This document shows positions 11,567-22,861 of a stretch of DNA of 64,000 nt, piece by piece. Location of the stretch: NCBI RefSeq assembly GCF_020520425.1, contig NC_079488.1:34463247-34527246 (forward strand), written 5' to 3'. The translations under genes were made by a program, and so were the position numbers. Below the pieces are notes generated by a model. It made no database searches and was not told the origin of the DNA. It saw only the letters and a program-made list of their open reading frames with translations. Position 1 is the stretch's first letter; each line of letters begins with the position of its first letter. This DNA comes from Spinacia oleracea (Eukaryota > Streptophyta > Magnoliopsida > Caryophyllales > Amaranthaceae).

Positions 11567-12265
11567 CCCCTCATTTCCTTCGAAAAAAGGAGAGGACAAC
11601 ACACATAACATCGTAATTTCGACATTACTCCTCACAATACAAGCTTCAAAACTCTTCAAAACACATACAAAAAGTCCTAAATTCAAGAGCAATTGGGAGC
11701 TCGAGCCTAAGCTTAACTAGGTAAATCCGAATCCCATTTCAATTAATCATGCTATTTTGATTTCAAATGATTAGCAAGTTGGTGTTTTTTGCCATAAAAA
11801 AAACACCACTTGCAACAATCATATATACGTTTTCAAAAATACAAACTTTTTCAAAATACAAAATACAAACTTTCAAGATTCAAGGATGTTCAAAGTTGCT
11901 TGCATTCATCTCTTTGAACTAGAATCACCTTCAAGCATGGAGTAATCAAAGATGACACCTTTTAGCATTTAAAGGTTTAATCTTTTGAGATTCAAAACTC
12001 CATTTTTTACAAGTTCAAGTCTTCAAATTTCAATATACAAGTTCAAGTTTTCAAATTTCAATCATTTCAAGTGCAAAGTTTCAATCCTTTCAAGTTCAAA
12101 CCTTTCAATATTCAAGCTTTCAATTTCAAGTTCAATATGCAAAATCTAGGACATTTGGGTTGAGCAACCTCTCCCAAGTTGAGATTTTTGGCTTTGAATT
12201 CGTGTCGGGCGCACTTATTTTGAAGGAGCCGCTTGGCGTTCGAATCTCATGTGCCCAAGTACAAA

Positions 12266-12391
12266 TTTCAATATCGCAATTTCAATATCGCAACTTCAAT
12301 ATCGCACTTTCAATATCGCACTTTCAATACCGCAATTTCAATACCGCAATTTCAATATCGCAATTTCAATTTCGCACTTTCAATTCCGCAC
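12266..12391. repeat. 14-bp minisatellite, 9 units, in Tat1 5' LTR
   Basis: There are nine head-to-tail 14-bp units of the type TTTCAATATCGCAA with small changes (CGCAC, ATACC, ATTTC). The 3' LTR has ten units at 33291-33430. The extra unit is a second TTTCAATATCGCAC. Confidence 0.9.
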
Positions 12392-12975
12392 CTTTACTTG
12401 CCTAGTCCATTTCTAGGCAATGTGGACCTACTCCCTAGTCCTTTTCTAGGGGGTCTTGTATTTACTAATTCCGCACTTTATTTAGTATTGTGATGTTGCT
12501 TTGTGTGCTTTATCGCTTTCATCACCAACATGCTAAATACAAAAAAATACAAAGGTTACATCACGCTTAACGAAGATATTTTTGGACAAACCGGCCTTAG
12601 GTTCCTTAAATCAATCTTTAAAGCAAAGTGACCACCGTACAATTAGAAATTCTATTTTGTTCTAATTTGCAAACCCACATAGTCTAATCTTAGGGTTTAT
12701 TTTCGAAACAATGTTGTGCCAACGTACTTAAATATTTCTAAAGCTAGCAGAATAAGCATTTTCGTTCCCGAGCCCGGATCTCACCCATCCATTTCAAGGA
12801 TTCAAGGCCTTATCCAAAAATAGAGTCATTGTGCGGTCTTCCCAAACGAGACCTAAAATAAGTTTGGTGGCGACTCCTTGGAGGTGCAAAAACAATTCAA
12901 CGGTTCTCTAAACGAACCGCCGCGTGCCAAACCCCCCATTGTAGGAAGCGGGAAAAAACACCCCCTCAAGTAAAT

Positions 12976-12993
12976 TGGCGACTCCGCTGGGGA
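12976..12993 (+). other. Tat1 primer binding site
   Basis: TGGCGACTCCGCTGGGGA lies directly after the 5' LTR. It is the site to which a tRNA 3' end anneals to prime minus-strand cDNA. Tat2 has the same sequence with one change at 45007-45024. I do not assign the tRNA without a tRNA set to compare. Confidence 0.75.
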
Positions 12994-13879
12994 GTTTTCT
13001 AATTTCAATTTCGAAAATGAGAGCAGATTTCGAGCAACCAGCCACTGATCTGCCGAAGTACTGGATGCCAGCATTGGCGCCAGGCGCAGCCCCTGCGCCC
13101 AACGCCGCTGCCTACATCCAGGACAGTGGCTCACAGTGGCTTGTTGCCCACTTTTACTCAACTTTTCGTGTTGGGAGTTAGTCTGTTTTTGCATCTGGAA
13201 GGACGCCCCCAAGCCTCGTGAATGAGTGCCGAAAAACGGGCTTTACAAATACAAATTCAAGTACGATTTCAATTTTAATTTCAATTTCTAGGCATTTCAT
13301 GCATTTTTCGAAAACCATATTGTGCAAAATAAATTTCTACCTTTGCCCACACGGATGTGTTCTACATTCGGGCTAGCCCTCGGGGCAACGAAATGGTGAC
13401 TCTCCATACGGTTCCCGACCAAAGTGTGTGACCATTTCCGCGCCTACCGAAACTTGGCATTTGCTTGACATTCCCGATGTCAAGTATGGAGGCCGTCTGC
13501 CGACACACACTTCCCTTAGGCGGAACGTGAAAGCTTGTCGCCGGATCCGTCTCTTAGCCGAGTACCTTTTTGACACCCAAAGCCGACCACTTGCATCATA
13601 CAAAACTTAGACCGACCTTAGGTTGAGAACTTTGCATGTCGCATTCATATTCATGATTAGTGTGACAACGTGTTACTTGTGCATTGTGTGGGCGTCTTTG
13701 CACGCGTGAATGGCTAACCTCGAGTTCTAGCTTGCCAAAACCAATTAGCCTCCAACTAGGAAACCAAACCCCTAGGAGCATCATTCAAACCTCATGCATC
13801 TAAATCGCCGATTTTAGGGTCTTTAGGAGTGTCACTCCATTTGATTCAGAACCCTTAAACACGCCTCACGCACAAATAC
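12994..13879 (+). other. Tat1 5' leader, unique part
   Basis: This is untranslated leader between the PBS and the repeat arrays. Near 13068-13105 it holds a GC-rich GGCGCCAGGCGC stretch related to the LTR promoter palindrome. The ORFs seen (12975-13181, 13428-13610) are short and unrecognised. Confidence 0.5.
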
Positions 13880-14790
13880 CAAATTCAAAATTCAATCCAA
13901 CGACATCATAATGCCGGATTTTCGAGTCCAAATTCCAAGCTACAAACCCAAAATTCAATCCAACGGCGTCATAATGCCAGATTTTCGAGTCCAAATTCCA
14001 AGCTACAAATTCAAAATCAATCCAACGGCGTCATAATGCCGGATTTTCGAGTCAAAATTCCAAGTTCCAAGTTCAAAATGCAATCCAACAGCGTTAGAAT
14101 GCCCGATTTTCTATTTTCAAAACCTCAAATCTCCAAGTCAAGTCCAAATCCAACGGCGTCATAATGTCGGATTTTCTAGTCCAAATTCCAAGTTTCAAAG
14201 TTCAATCCAAACTTTCTAGTCCAAAACTTCAATTTTCAAACACAACCCAACGGCGCCTTAATGCCGGATTTTCTAGTCCAAATTTCGAGTTTCAAGCTCC
14301 AAGTCAAGACTAAATCCAACGACGCCTTAATGCCGGATTTTCTATTCCAAATTTCAAACTTCAAACTTCAAAGTAAAAAACCACAAATCCAACAGCGTCA
14401 TGCCGGATTTTCTATTTTAAACATTCAAGTCTTCAAGCATCGAAGTCAAGTTGCCAATTCCAAACCTCAAAAGTTCAAATGCCAAAGTTCATGATCGGTG
14501 TAATGCCAACTTTTCAACTCCAACTTTCAAACCTCAAATTCCATGTCGATCTTTCGAATTTCAAGTCCTATGCTCAAAACTTCAAGTTCCAAATACATGC
14601 CGTCGTAATACCGATTTTCCATTCCGCATTTCAAACATCAAGCTCGAAGTTCAAAAATTCCAAACTTTCAAATTTCAAATCCTACACTCCAAGTCCACGG
14701 CGGCATAATGCCGGACTGTCAAGTTCCCAAATTCAATATCCACGGCAACATAATGCCGGATTTTCTAAATACGAAGCTTCATGTTCTACA
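13880..14790 (+). repeat. Leader repeat array A (CGGCGTCATAATGCCGGATT)
   Basis: This is a degenerate tandem array with a period of roughly 55-65 bases. Each unit holds AACGGCGTCATAATGCCGGA followed by TTTTCTAGTCCAAATTCCAA and an A/T-rich tail. I count about a dozen units, some reading CGGCGCCTTAATGCC. ORFs across it (14261-14874) are repeat artefacts. Confidence 0.75.
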
Positions 14791-14839
14791 TACAAAATGC
14801 ATCCCTTTCCATTTCAAAATTCAAACTTCGAGTCAAACT

Positions 14840-15440
14840 CAAATTTCAATCGGGTTGAAAATCCCCTGAAATAATACAAGTTCAAATTCAATCGGGTTGA
14901 AAATCCCCTGAAATAATACAAATTCCAATGGGTTGAAATTCCCTTCAAATACTCCAATTCCAATGGGTTGAGATCCCCCTAAAATATTGACGGGTTGAAA
15001 ATCCCCTAAAATAATACAAACCCCATTCCAAATATTTCCAACGGGTTGAAAATCCCCTGAAATAATACAAATTCCAATGGGTTGAAATTCCCTTCAAATA
15101 TTCCAAGTTCAATGGGTTGAAACTCCCCTAAAATATTGACGGGTCGAAATTCCCTTCAAATAATACAAAATCAATCTCTTTCAATCGGGTTGAAATTCCC
15201 TTCAAATATCCCAAGTCCAATGGGTCGAAATTCCCTTGGAAGTTCAATTTCCTAGTACAAGCCCAATTTCCATGTCCTAGGGCCGGTTGAAATCCCCTTC
15301 AAATAAGTTCAATTTCCAAATAGATCGAAATACTCTTTTTCGACATTTCAAGTTCTAGTACAAGAGCCAACTTTCGCAAAAGAATGAACGCTCCTCTCAT
15401 AAATTTCCAACGGGTTGCAAATCCCGAATACAAGTACAAA
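14840..15440 (+). repeat. Leader repeat array B (GGGTTGAAATTCCCTTCAAA)
   Basis: A second degenerate tandem array, built on GGGTTGAAAATCCCCTGAAA and GGGTTGAAATTCCCTTCAAA with AATACAAATTCCAAT spacers. There are more than ten units of variable length (about 30-60 bases). The core can fold on itself, because TTGAAATTCCCTTCAA is an imperfect palindrome. It ends just before the first coding frame. Confidence 0.75.
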
Positions 15441-15463
15441 ATCCAAAATCCCGAATCTTCGGA

Positions 15464-17056
15464 GTGACACTTAGAGTTAAGTCTAGGTCTCATTCGTTGC
15501 ATGCATATCATATCATGTGTCAGGAAATTCAAGATCTAAAGTTCAAAATCATGTCCAAACTAGGTGCTCAGATTCCTCTTCTTAAAACCCTACTCAAGAT
15601 GACTTCACTAGCAGCAGCTGTAGCAGAGCTCTATGAACGCGTTGAGGAAGCTGAGGCTCGCATAAGGGCTCTCGAAGATAATCAAGAAACTCTTTTCCAT
15701 GCTGTGGGTCCATTCGAGGTAGAGGAAATATTTCATAATCAAGGGTCTGTACCACACTTAGTGCAGCCAAGTGAAAACTCAGAATCTGGGTATCCTCAAG
15801 GAGACATTTGCGGGATCTGGGCCAGCGATGATGAAGACACATATCAGGACCCTCCTGTCGAAAAAATCTCTGACGATGAATGCCAAGAGATTGTAAGCGC
15901 CGATTGGTACTTGGACCCTAAGGCAGAAAACAGTGTTCAAGTCATGACTAGGTCTGGTCGAATTCAAGAGCCAGCCAACAGAACGGCACCAGCAACAGAT
16001 GTTCCTCTTCCCACCAAGGAGAACCCTCTAATCAAGCAATTGAAGCGCACTAAAGCAGAGGTTAATATTTGGAAACTCTTGGCTTCCTCCGTGGAGCACA
16101 GCACTGCTCTTATCAATGCTCTGGTCAAACTGAATGTCACCCCAGAAGTCACTCCTGACGAATTGATCGGGTTGCTTACAAATCTGGAAGAAGGAATCAC
16201 CTTTACTAATGAAGACCTCCCACCCAAGGGGGCGGGCCATCACAAGGCTCTCTATTTGACTGTTGAATACAAAGACAAGATCATCCCCATGAATCTAGTG
16301 GACAATGGATCGGCCATCAATGTGTGTCCTCTCCGCACTGCCGAAAATATGGGCTTCACCCCTAGTGACTTTTCTAGCTCCTCCCAAGGTGTTCGTGCCT
16401 ATGACAACACTCGTCGGGAGGCAATGGGAACTCTCACTCTACTACTCTGCACAGGGCCAATCGAGCGGAAAATGAGCTTTCAAGTGCTCAACATCAAAGC
16501 AAGTTTCAATCTCCTATTGGGAAGACCTTGGATCCATGACCTCAAAGCAGTGCCATCTTCACTTCACCAGAAAGTCCGAATGGAGGTCCAAGGAAATGTC
16601 ATTACCCTGCACGCGTCGCATCCAAGGACCAAGATATCCGACAAGGCTCTGATATTAATCGAACATGATGACAGGGACGAAGACCTCTGGGGATTCAGTG
16701 CTGAAGTTGGGGCCATCGAATCCCGAATGAATCCCATGACAAAACGCATGATGATCAAGCGTGGGCGTTTCCTGGGCACTATTCTGCCACCACCCACCAA
16801 ATCTCCTTTCAAGGCCCAAGGACAGACCAACTGTTGCGGTCTGGGATACAAGCCGACTAAGTTCGATGACAAGCAGCAAAAGGCTAAGCTAAAGGCCCGT
16901 CGAGCTGTCAAAGATCAATTCAAAATACCTCCTCATCAACTCACACTCAATGGGCAATTCGTGAAAGAAGGAGAGCGTGACTTATACTTCGACTTCCCAA
17001 AACCATTCTATGACTCTTCAAAGGGGGTTCTCTACCCTGGATTCGAGATCTTTTAA
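15464..17056 (+). pseudogene. Tat1 gag remnant plus aspartic protease
   Basis: One open frame of 530 codons. A later ATG at 15599 (MTSLAAAVAELYERVEEAEA) is the more likely gag start, because it opens a predicted coiled coil (Glu/Ala/Arg-rich, to about residue 80). The frame then passes into acidic linker and protease. The protease box is NLVDNGSAINVCPL (about 16300) with FNLLLGRPWIH near its end (about 16506); the usual DTG/DSG is DNG here. No capsid (Retrotrans_gag) and no CCHC knuckle lie between, although Tat elements normally have both, so gag has an internal deletion. The stop at 17054-17056 cuts the polyprotein; the same frame continues after it as linker. Confidence 0.75.
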
Positions 17057-17640
17057 GACTGTCACTTTCTAGAGGATGCTCCTCCAATACAAGACAAGGC
17101 CTCCCCTGAATGCCTTGATTCCTCAGCTTTCGGACTGCTATTTGGCCAGGAGATGACCCCAACCATTCCTGAAGACACCATGGTTCAAATGATCACTCAA
17201 ATCGAAGACTTCGACCCATCTAAGCTGATTACTCCAAGTGAGAAGATGGTCAATGGCTGGAGAAAGTCTCTCAAGATAACAGCTCCAAACGGCAAAATGT
17301 TCAAGATTACTGTGGGCGAAGGATCTATGATGAGCGAGTCCGAGTCCGAGGATGAGTCTGGATCTGAGTCTAGCAATGAGTCTAAGTGTCTATAACTAGA
17401 GTCTTGCATCAATCAAGTGCCTCTAAAGGCCGAGCTTCAAGTCAAAACAGTCGATGTAATGATTGCTGATTTCAATAACACTTCAATTTCTATTTACTCC
17501 TCGAGTCCTAATTCAAAATCAAATCCTAATCCACACAACTTTGCTTCACAAGAAACTGACTTTGAATTTCTAAAAGCTATCGAAAATCATGAAAACAGGA
17601 CGCGCATAATTGAGGAAACAGAAAAAAATCAACCTTTATA
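17057..17640 (+). pseudogene. Tat1 protease-RT linker
   Basis: The frame continues from the protease through two more stops (17054 and 17393). It reads IPEDTMVQMITQIEDFDPS and a Ser/Glu-rich stretch (SESESEDESGSESSNESK), then reaches ENRTRIIEETE. Here a run of seven A (about 17625-17631) marks a change to the RT frame. Such acidic, poorly conserved linkers are usual between PR and RT in Tat pol. I see no intron consensus. Confidence 0.6.
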
Positions 17641-19121
17641 ACAGCAGTGATTCAAAACTAGTTCAGATTGGTTTAACTCTTTCTCCATCAGAGCGGGACG
17701 ACCTTATCAAACTACTTTCAGAGTATGTAGACGTCTTCGCATGGTCCTATCATGATATGCCAGGGGTTGATCCAAGCATCGGTCAGCATACAATTCGCCT
17801 TATTCCAGGGTCAAAGCCCATCAAGCAGAAGCTCCGTCGCATGAAACCGGATGTTTCCCTAAAAATTCAAGAAGAGGTCTCCAAGTAGTTAGTGGCCGGG
17901 TTTATTCGAGAAGCAAAATATCTAGAATGGATCGTAAATGTTGTCCCAGTTCCAAAGAAAGACGGCAAAGTACGAATGTGTGTGGACTACAGGGATCTTA
18001 ACAGGGCCAACCCTAAAGACGGTTTTCCATTGCCTCATATCGACATCCTGGTCGACAACACCGCAAATCATGCCTTACTCTCTTTTATGGACGGGTACGC
18101 AGGCTACAATCAGATTCCCATGGCAGAGGAAGACATGGAGAAAACAACCTTCATCACTCAGTGGGGTACATATTGCTATACAGTTATGCCGTTCGGACTA
18201 AAGAACGCATGAGCAACTTATCAAAGAACAACAACAGCCATCATGAGCGATATGATTCACAGGGAAATTGAGGTATATGTCGACGACATGATTGTCAAAT
18301 ACAAAGAACGACATGAGCATACCTCAGTACTTCGAAAGTTTTTCAACAGGCTCAGACAATACAATATGAGGCTCAATCCTCAAAAGTGCGCATTCGGGGT
18401 AACGTCAGGCAAGGTGCTCGGATATGTCATCAGCTCTCGAGGCATAGAGGCTGACCCTTCAAAAATCAAAGCACTTCTCGAGATGCAACCACCAATGAAT
18501 GAAAAGGAAATTCGGGGTTTTCTCGGTAGACTACAATGCATCAGCAGGTTCATTTCAAGACTCACAATGATCTGTGAACCAGTATTTTGAAAGCTCCGAA
18601 AAAGCGAGCCCAAAGTGTGGGATGACGATTGGCAGCATGCATTCGAAACAATCAAAAGCTACCTTTCCAACCCACCAGTACTAAAACCAGCAATGCCAGG
18701 GATTCCCCTCAGGCTCTACCTCACAACAACAGATTCTGCAGTGGGGGCTATGCTTGCTCAAGAAATTGAAGGCAAGGAGAACGGCGTATACTACATAAGC
18801 AAAAAGCTGATCGAGTACGAGACCAAATACACTCAGCTCGAGAATCTCAGCATCGCCTTGGTTTAGGCCACAAAGAAACTACGGCACTACATGCTTTCCC
18901 ATACAATACATGTGATCAGCAAAGCCGATCCTCTCAAATATCTATTCGAGAAACCAGCACTCAACGGACGTTTGTCCAGATGGTTGGTCATGCTAGCAGA
19001 ATTCGACCTCAAATACATTCCATAGAAATCTATCAAGGGTTCAGCAGTCTCAGATTTCCTAGCCGACTGTCCTGTCGAGGCAGAAGAGGAAGATTACGAC
19101 TTACCCGACGAGCAAATCTAA
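17641..19121 (+). pseudogene. Tat1 reverse transcriptase and first RNase H
   Basis: The RT includes VQIGLTLSPSERDDLIKLL, VVPVPKKDGKVRMCVDYRDL and MPFGLKNA, with an intact catalytic box VYVDDMIVK (about 18279). RNase H follows with LYLTTTDSAVGAMLAQE (about 18715) and YYISKKLIEYETKYTQLE. Everything lies in one frame but is cut by stops at 17886, 18210, 18588, 18864, 19023 and 19119. Each is explained by a single base change. Active-site residues survive, so the stops are the main damage and the copy probably died by drift rather than by rearrangement. Confidence 0.88.
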
Positions 19122-19530
19122 ATGACCAGTGATGACAGTTGGTCATTGCATTTTGACGGTGCCTCCAATCAGAACGGATGTGGTGTTGGAGTAATTCTAG
19201 TTGCCCCAGACGGCACACACATTCATATATCAGCAAAATTGCAATTCAACGTCACAAACAATGCGGCAGAATATGAAGCATGCATTATGGGCCTGGAAGC
19301 CGCCTTAGCCTTAGGTGTCCAGAGACTTCGAGTGTACGGGGATTCCTCCCTAATCATCAATCAAATTTCCGGCTAATGGAAAGTAAGGAGCGAGAGCTTG
19401 GCTCCCTACCAGTCTTACCTTGAGCAGTTGTCTGAACAAATAGAAGAACTCCAGTATACATACCTCCCGAAAGAGGAGAATCAATTCGCCGATGCACTGG
19501 CAAAGCTGGCCTCAATGATTAACATTCCAA
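19122..19530 (+). pseudogene. Tat1 second RNase H (archaeal-type)
   Basis: SLHFDGASNQNGCGVGVILV, NVTNNAAEYEACIMGLEAAL and RVYGDSSLIINQI give the Asp, Glu and Asp of an archaeal-type (aRNH) fold. The C-terminal box NQFADALAKLASM is at about 19483-19520. A second RNase H after the ordinary one is the hallmark of Tat-lineage pol. A stop at 19374-19376 falls between the third motif and the C-terminal box. The domain is thought to supply or restore RNase H activity in reverse transcription. Confidence 0.85.
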
Positions 19531-20867
19531 GCAGCATGGCTGAAATGCCACTTACAATTGAAACCCGTCAAGAAGCAGCATATGTCCATGCTATTGACCA
19601 CGTCGAGCAAGACGAAGATGAACCTTGGTTTACAGACATCCAAAGGTATCTACAAAGTTCGGAGTATCCCCCACACTTTCCAAGCAAGAATCGAAGGGCT
19701 CTACGACTACAATCAGCCAATTTCGTCATAGAGGGTGACATTCTATACAAAAGGTCCCTTAACGGTCCTAATCTCCGATGTGTTGACAAGCACGAAGCTC
19801 AAAGAGTCATGGATAACATACATGTAGGAGTCTGTGGCACCCACATGAATGGGAAAATGCTAGCTCTCAAGATAGTCAGGGCACGATACTATTGGACTAC
19901 CCTCGAGCGGGACTGCTACTTCTTTGTCAAGAAGTGTCCCACGTACCAAAAGTGTGCGAATCTGAAGCACATTCCTCCATCACTACTATACTCTCAATCA
20001 TCACCGTGGCCATTCTCAGTCTGGGGTATCGACGTCATCGGCAAAGTCACTCTAGGCACCGGGGGTCATGAATTCATACTGATTGCCATCGATTATTTCA
20101 CCAAATGGGTCGAGGCCAGATCATTCAAAGTATTGGGTTCCAAGCAAGTGGCCCAGTTCATACAAGAAAAAATTATATGCAGATATGGCGTTCCTCACGA
20201 GTTCATCAGCGACCAGGGAACCCATTTTCAAGGAGAGTGTGAAGATCTATTCACCGAGTAAAAGATTCAACATCATCGCTCTTCACCTTATCTCCCACAA
20301 ACCAATGGGGCAGTCGAAGCAGCCAATAAGAATGTCAAGACCATCATCATGAAAATGACTACCAATTACATGGACTGGCCCCAAAAGCTGCATTTCGCAT
20401 TGTGGGGATATCGAACTACAATTAGCACTTCAACTGGTGCAACTCTGTTCTCATTGGTCTATGGAATGGAAGAAGTACAACCTGTCGAACTGGAGATACC
20501 TTCTCTAAGGATAGTCCTAGAAAGAAAAATCCCAGAAGCTGCATGGGTACAAGCAAGATATGACGAGCTAGTCATGCTCGATGAGCGACGGCTTCAAGCC
20601 GCTCACCATGTACAAGTCTATCATCGCCGAGTGGCCAGACATTTCAACAAAAGGGTCAGAACCCGAAACATCAAGGAAGGCGAGCTTGTCCTGAAAGCCT
20701 TTCGCAAAAGCATCATGGACTCAAGGGGAAAATTCAAACCCAACTGGGCAGGCCCATACATCGTCAAGAAGATCCTTTCCGGGGGAGCAGTTGAACTAAC
20801 AGACATCGACGGAACAGAATTCAGATCTCTTACCAACCTCGATCAACTCAAGAAGTTCTATGTCTAA
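19531..20867 (+). pseudogene. Tat1 integrase
   Basis: The zinc-binding region reads HVGVCGTHMNG, then KKCPTYQKCAN; a Cys of the HHCC set (CPTC in relatives) is Tyr here. The catalytic core has WGIDVIGK with IAIDYFTKWVEA (first Asp), FISDQGTHF (second Asp) and TNGAVEAANKN (Glu), so D,D,E is kept. The C-terminal part contains FKPNWAGPYIV and ends DQLKKFYV at 20867, with a natural stop. A premature stop at 20259-20261 lies between the second Asp and the Glu. This is the end of the sense-strand coding region. Confidence 0.88.
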
Positions 20868-21299
20868 GTTCCATGTTCAAATTCAAGAATCCAAATTCAG
20901 GTATTGTAAGGTAGTCAGAACTACGTCCGGCCTGATTCCCTAATGGGACACGTAGGCAACCTCATTTCGAGGCCCGGCCACTTTAATACAAAAAAATTCA
21001 AAATTTCCTCAATTAAGGGCTTCCTAAAAGTCAAATCAAATAAAATTTCAAAACTCAAATTGTTGTTGTTGTTATTCCAAATGTGCCAATTCAAAGCAAA
21101 GCATGTTCAAGCGGAATTTAACACAATATCTCTTTAGTTGGCCCTAAGGCCTTCAAAGCTAATTCAAATACAAAGTCAGGATCAAGTGAAGCAAAGTTCA
21201 AAAGCCTTTTCTCTTCCTAAACAAATTTTCAAACACATCTTCCAAACACATTCTAAACACAATTCCTTCAAATACAATTTCAAACACATTTAGCCTACA
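20868..21299 (+). promoter_or_regulatory. Conserved post-pol motif with CTACGT/ACGTAG hairpin
   Basis: Just after pol, CTACGT (20921-20926) and ACGTAG (20950-20955) can pair around CCTGATTCC. Tat2 has the same arrangement (CTACG 48308-48312, CCTGATTCC, CGTAG 48352-48356) although it has lost pol, which suggests a non-coding function. The rest of this interval is A/T-rich with ACATTC/CAAATACAA simple sequence and no gene. Confidence 0.5.
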
Positions 21300-22730
21300 A
21301 AGATCTAGGGTCGGGCGACTATGCTCTTGAGTCTTCGCACCTTGAGTACTATCCCCTGACTCCTCCCGCAATCAATCATCAATATTCCCCTTGCCCAAGC
21401 GGCGGGAGAAGGAACTTGCAAGCCTTCCAAGACAGGAGGACGACGAACCTCCTTTGGATTCCGAACGGTCAAGCACGGGATGGGTCATACTCCCGTCACC
21501 TTCCTCATAGTTAGTTGATGCAGGACGTCTAGCTCTAGAACCTCGGACACTAGCTGGTCCGGAGAGAGAAATGTCTCTCTGGCTTAGGCCTCTCATTCAT
21601 ACAATGTACCCCGCAGACAGAGCAACTGCCTCAGGTGGGAACTGATACTCAAGAATGGTTTGGCGATCCAATACCGCCTCCAAACTTCAAGTCGATTCGC
21701 ATTCAGCGCAACAGGTTTGGGGTTCTCTTCAGTACATTCCGGGATCTCCTGTTTCAAGCCATATTGTCTCATCACTCGAGCAGGCGAGTAGAAGACTAGC
21801 ATTGTGAGGCTTGGCACCCTCAAAGCAGCAGAACCAGGGGCAAGCTTCATAGCAGCAATTCCCCACCAAGGAACTACCTACCTTATACAAGATTAAATCC
21901 CAGAGAATGCGCATCTCTACTCATCCAATGAAAGTCGGCCATACACCATGGGCCACACAGTGAATCCTTTTCTACTATAGCTCGCCATGTTCTCCGGTGG
22001 TGCCACCAACATGAGCCTCTGCATAAGCCAAACCTTGGGGAGTATACAAGAAGCACATTTCAAAATTCAACATTCAAAATTCAAGTACAAGTACAAGTTC
22101 AACAACACAGAGAAGGCTCCAGATCCTTACTTGGAGTAATACCGGACTTCCCGACGGCAATGAAGAGGGGTCCGACTTCAGCATGTCAAGGCCCATCAAT
22201 GTTTCGCCAATCATGAGCGGCATTGGGTCCCGACCATTAGCAAACTGCTCTACAATCTCAATTAGGGAGGCATCACCATTGCCAAACCTCTGCTTCGAAA
22301 AGAGGAAGCGAGCAAATATACAAAAACTCAAGGCTCTCAAGCGGAAAACTTTGGGAACATCAAGTCCAGCAAAGTAGGTGACAAAGAGGGACAAATCCAC
22401 CCCTCTGCCATATACAAAAGCACTCAAAAGTGGGGGCTTCAGGCCCAAATACCTTTCAAAGTTCAAGAAAAAAGTGTTCTTCAACACTAGGCATGCACGG
22501 CTCCAGCATCAAGGGCCACCCCAATATGGCACTAAATTCCTCCAGGGAGGGGACATACCTCATTATTTCCAAAGCGGAAGACATGATGATTCGGGTCCCA
22601 AGCCTCCAGAGCAGCAAGAATGAAGTGCAAATCCAATTTTAAAAATCGGAAAGAGACGAGCACCCCAAGATGCATGCCATCAAGCTCCCTTTTCTCCAAT
22701 TTGCCTAGTGAATCCAGCCACGAGCTCCCT
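21300..22730 (-). pseudogene. Tat1 antisense gene 1 (DUF7745-like), main part
   Basis: It is read on the minus strand, opposite to pol. From 22730 the frame gives WLDSLGKLEKREL, then AALEAWDPNHHVFRFG. A long exon (about 22487-22137) follows with ALSFCIFARFLF and PMPLMIGETLMGLDM. An intron-like gap has donor GTAAGG after LLQ (near 22136) and acceptor CCCCAAG (near 22037). Next come VWLMQRLMLVAPPENMASYS, SLTMLVFYSPARVMRQYG (21850-21593) and an Arg/Ser-rich tail to about 21300. The order matches plant DUF7745 proteins related to the plant mobile domain. Stops and frame changes are present and the LINE separates it from its start (27580). Function unknown. Confidence 0.6.
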
Positions 22731-22861
22731 TTTTTTTTTTTTTTTTGCTAAGCAAGTAGAGTGGTATATATATATCAACAAACAATTTACAGCCTATAGA
22801 TCAAGTGGACAGGCCCACTGAAAGAGACAAAACAGGCCCAAACAAGGCCAAAAACAACCAC

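Larger units (their letters stand above)
10993..12969 (+). repeat. Tat1 5' LTR
   Basis: It starts TGTAGACACCTAATTTG and runs to about 12969, just upstream of the PBS; the last bases (CCCCCTCAA) differ slightly from the 3' copy (CCCCCAACA). It contains the promoter at 11501-11566, A/T-rich TTCAAGTTC-like low-complexity sequence at 11820-12150, a 14-bp tandem array and a PBS-like TGGCGACTCC at 12868-12877. ORFs inside (11007-11357, 12160-12493, 12853-13212) are repeat artefacts. Confidence 0.9.

Noticed and set aside
12160..12493. ORFs with repeated ISQFQYRNFN-type text (also 33185-33532)
   Set aside because: Translation of the 14-bp minisatellite in the Tat1 LTRs, not a protein gene.
14261..14874. 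Overlapping ORFs rich in FQISNFKLQ-type text
   Set aside because: Translation of leader repeat array A. The frames change between units and have no start context.
17620..17640. Possible programmed frameshift at a run of seven A between protease linker and RT
   Set aside because: The site could be slippery, but the element has many point lesions and a simple one-base indel in a homopolymer explains it equally well. It would need intact relatives with the same shift.
22705..22730. AGCTCCCT shared by the left LINE flank and 27650-27657, as a LINE target duplication
   Set aside because: The right copy lies upstream of a TATA box and leader that belong to antisense gene 1, about 100 bases beyond the likely LINE 5' end. 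The match is short and probably chance.
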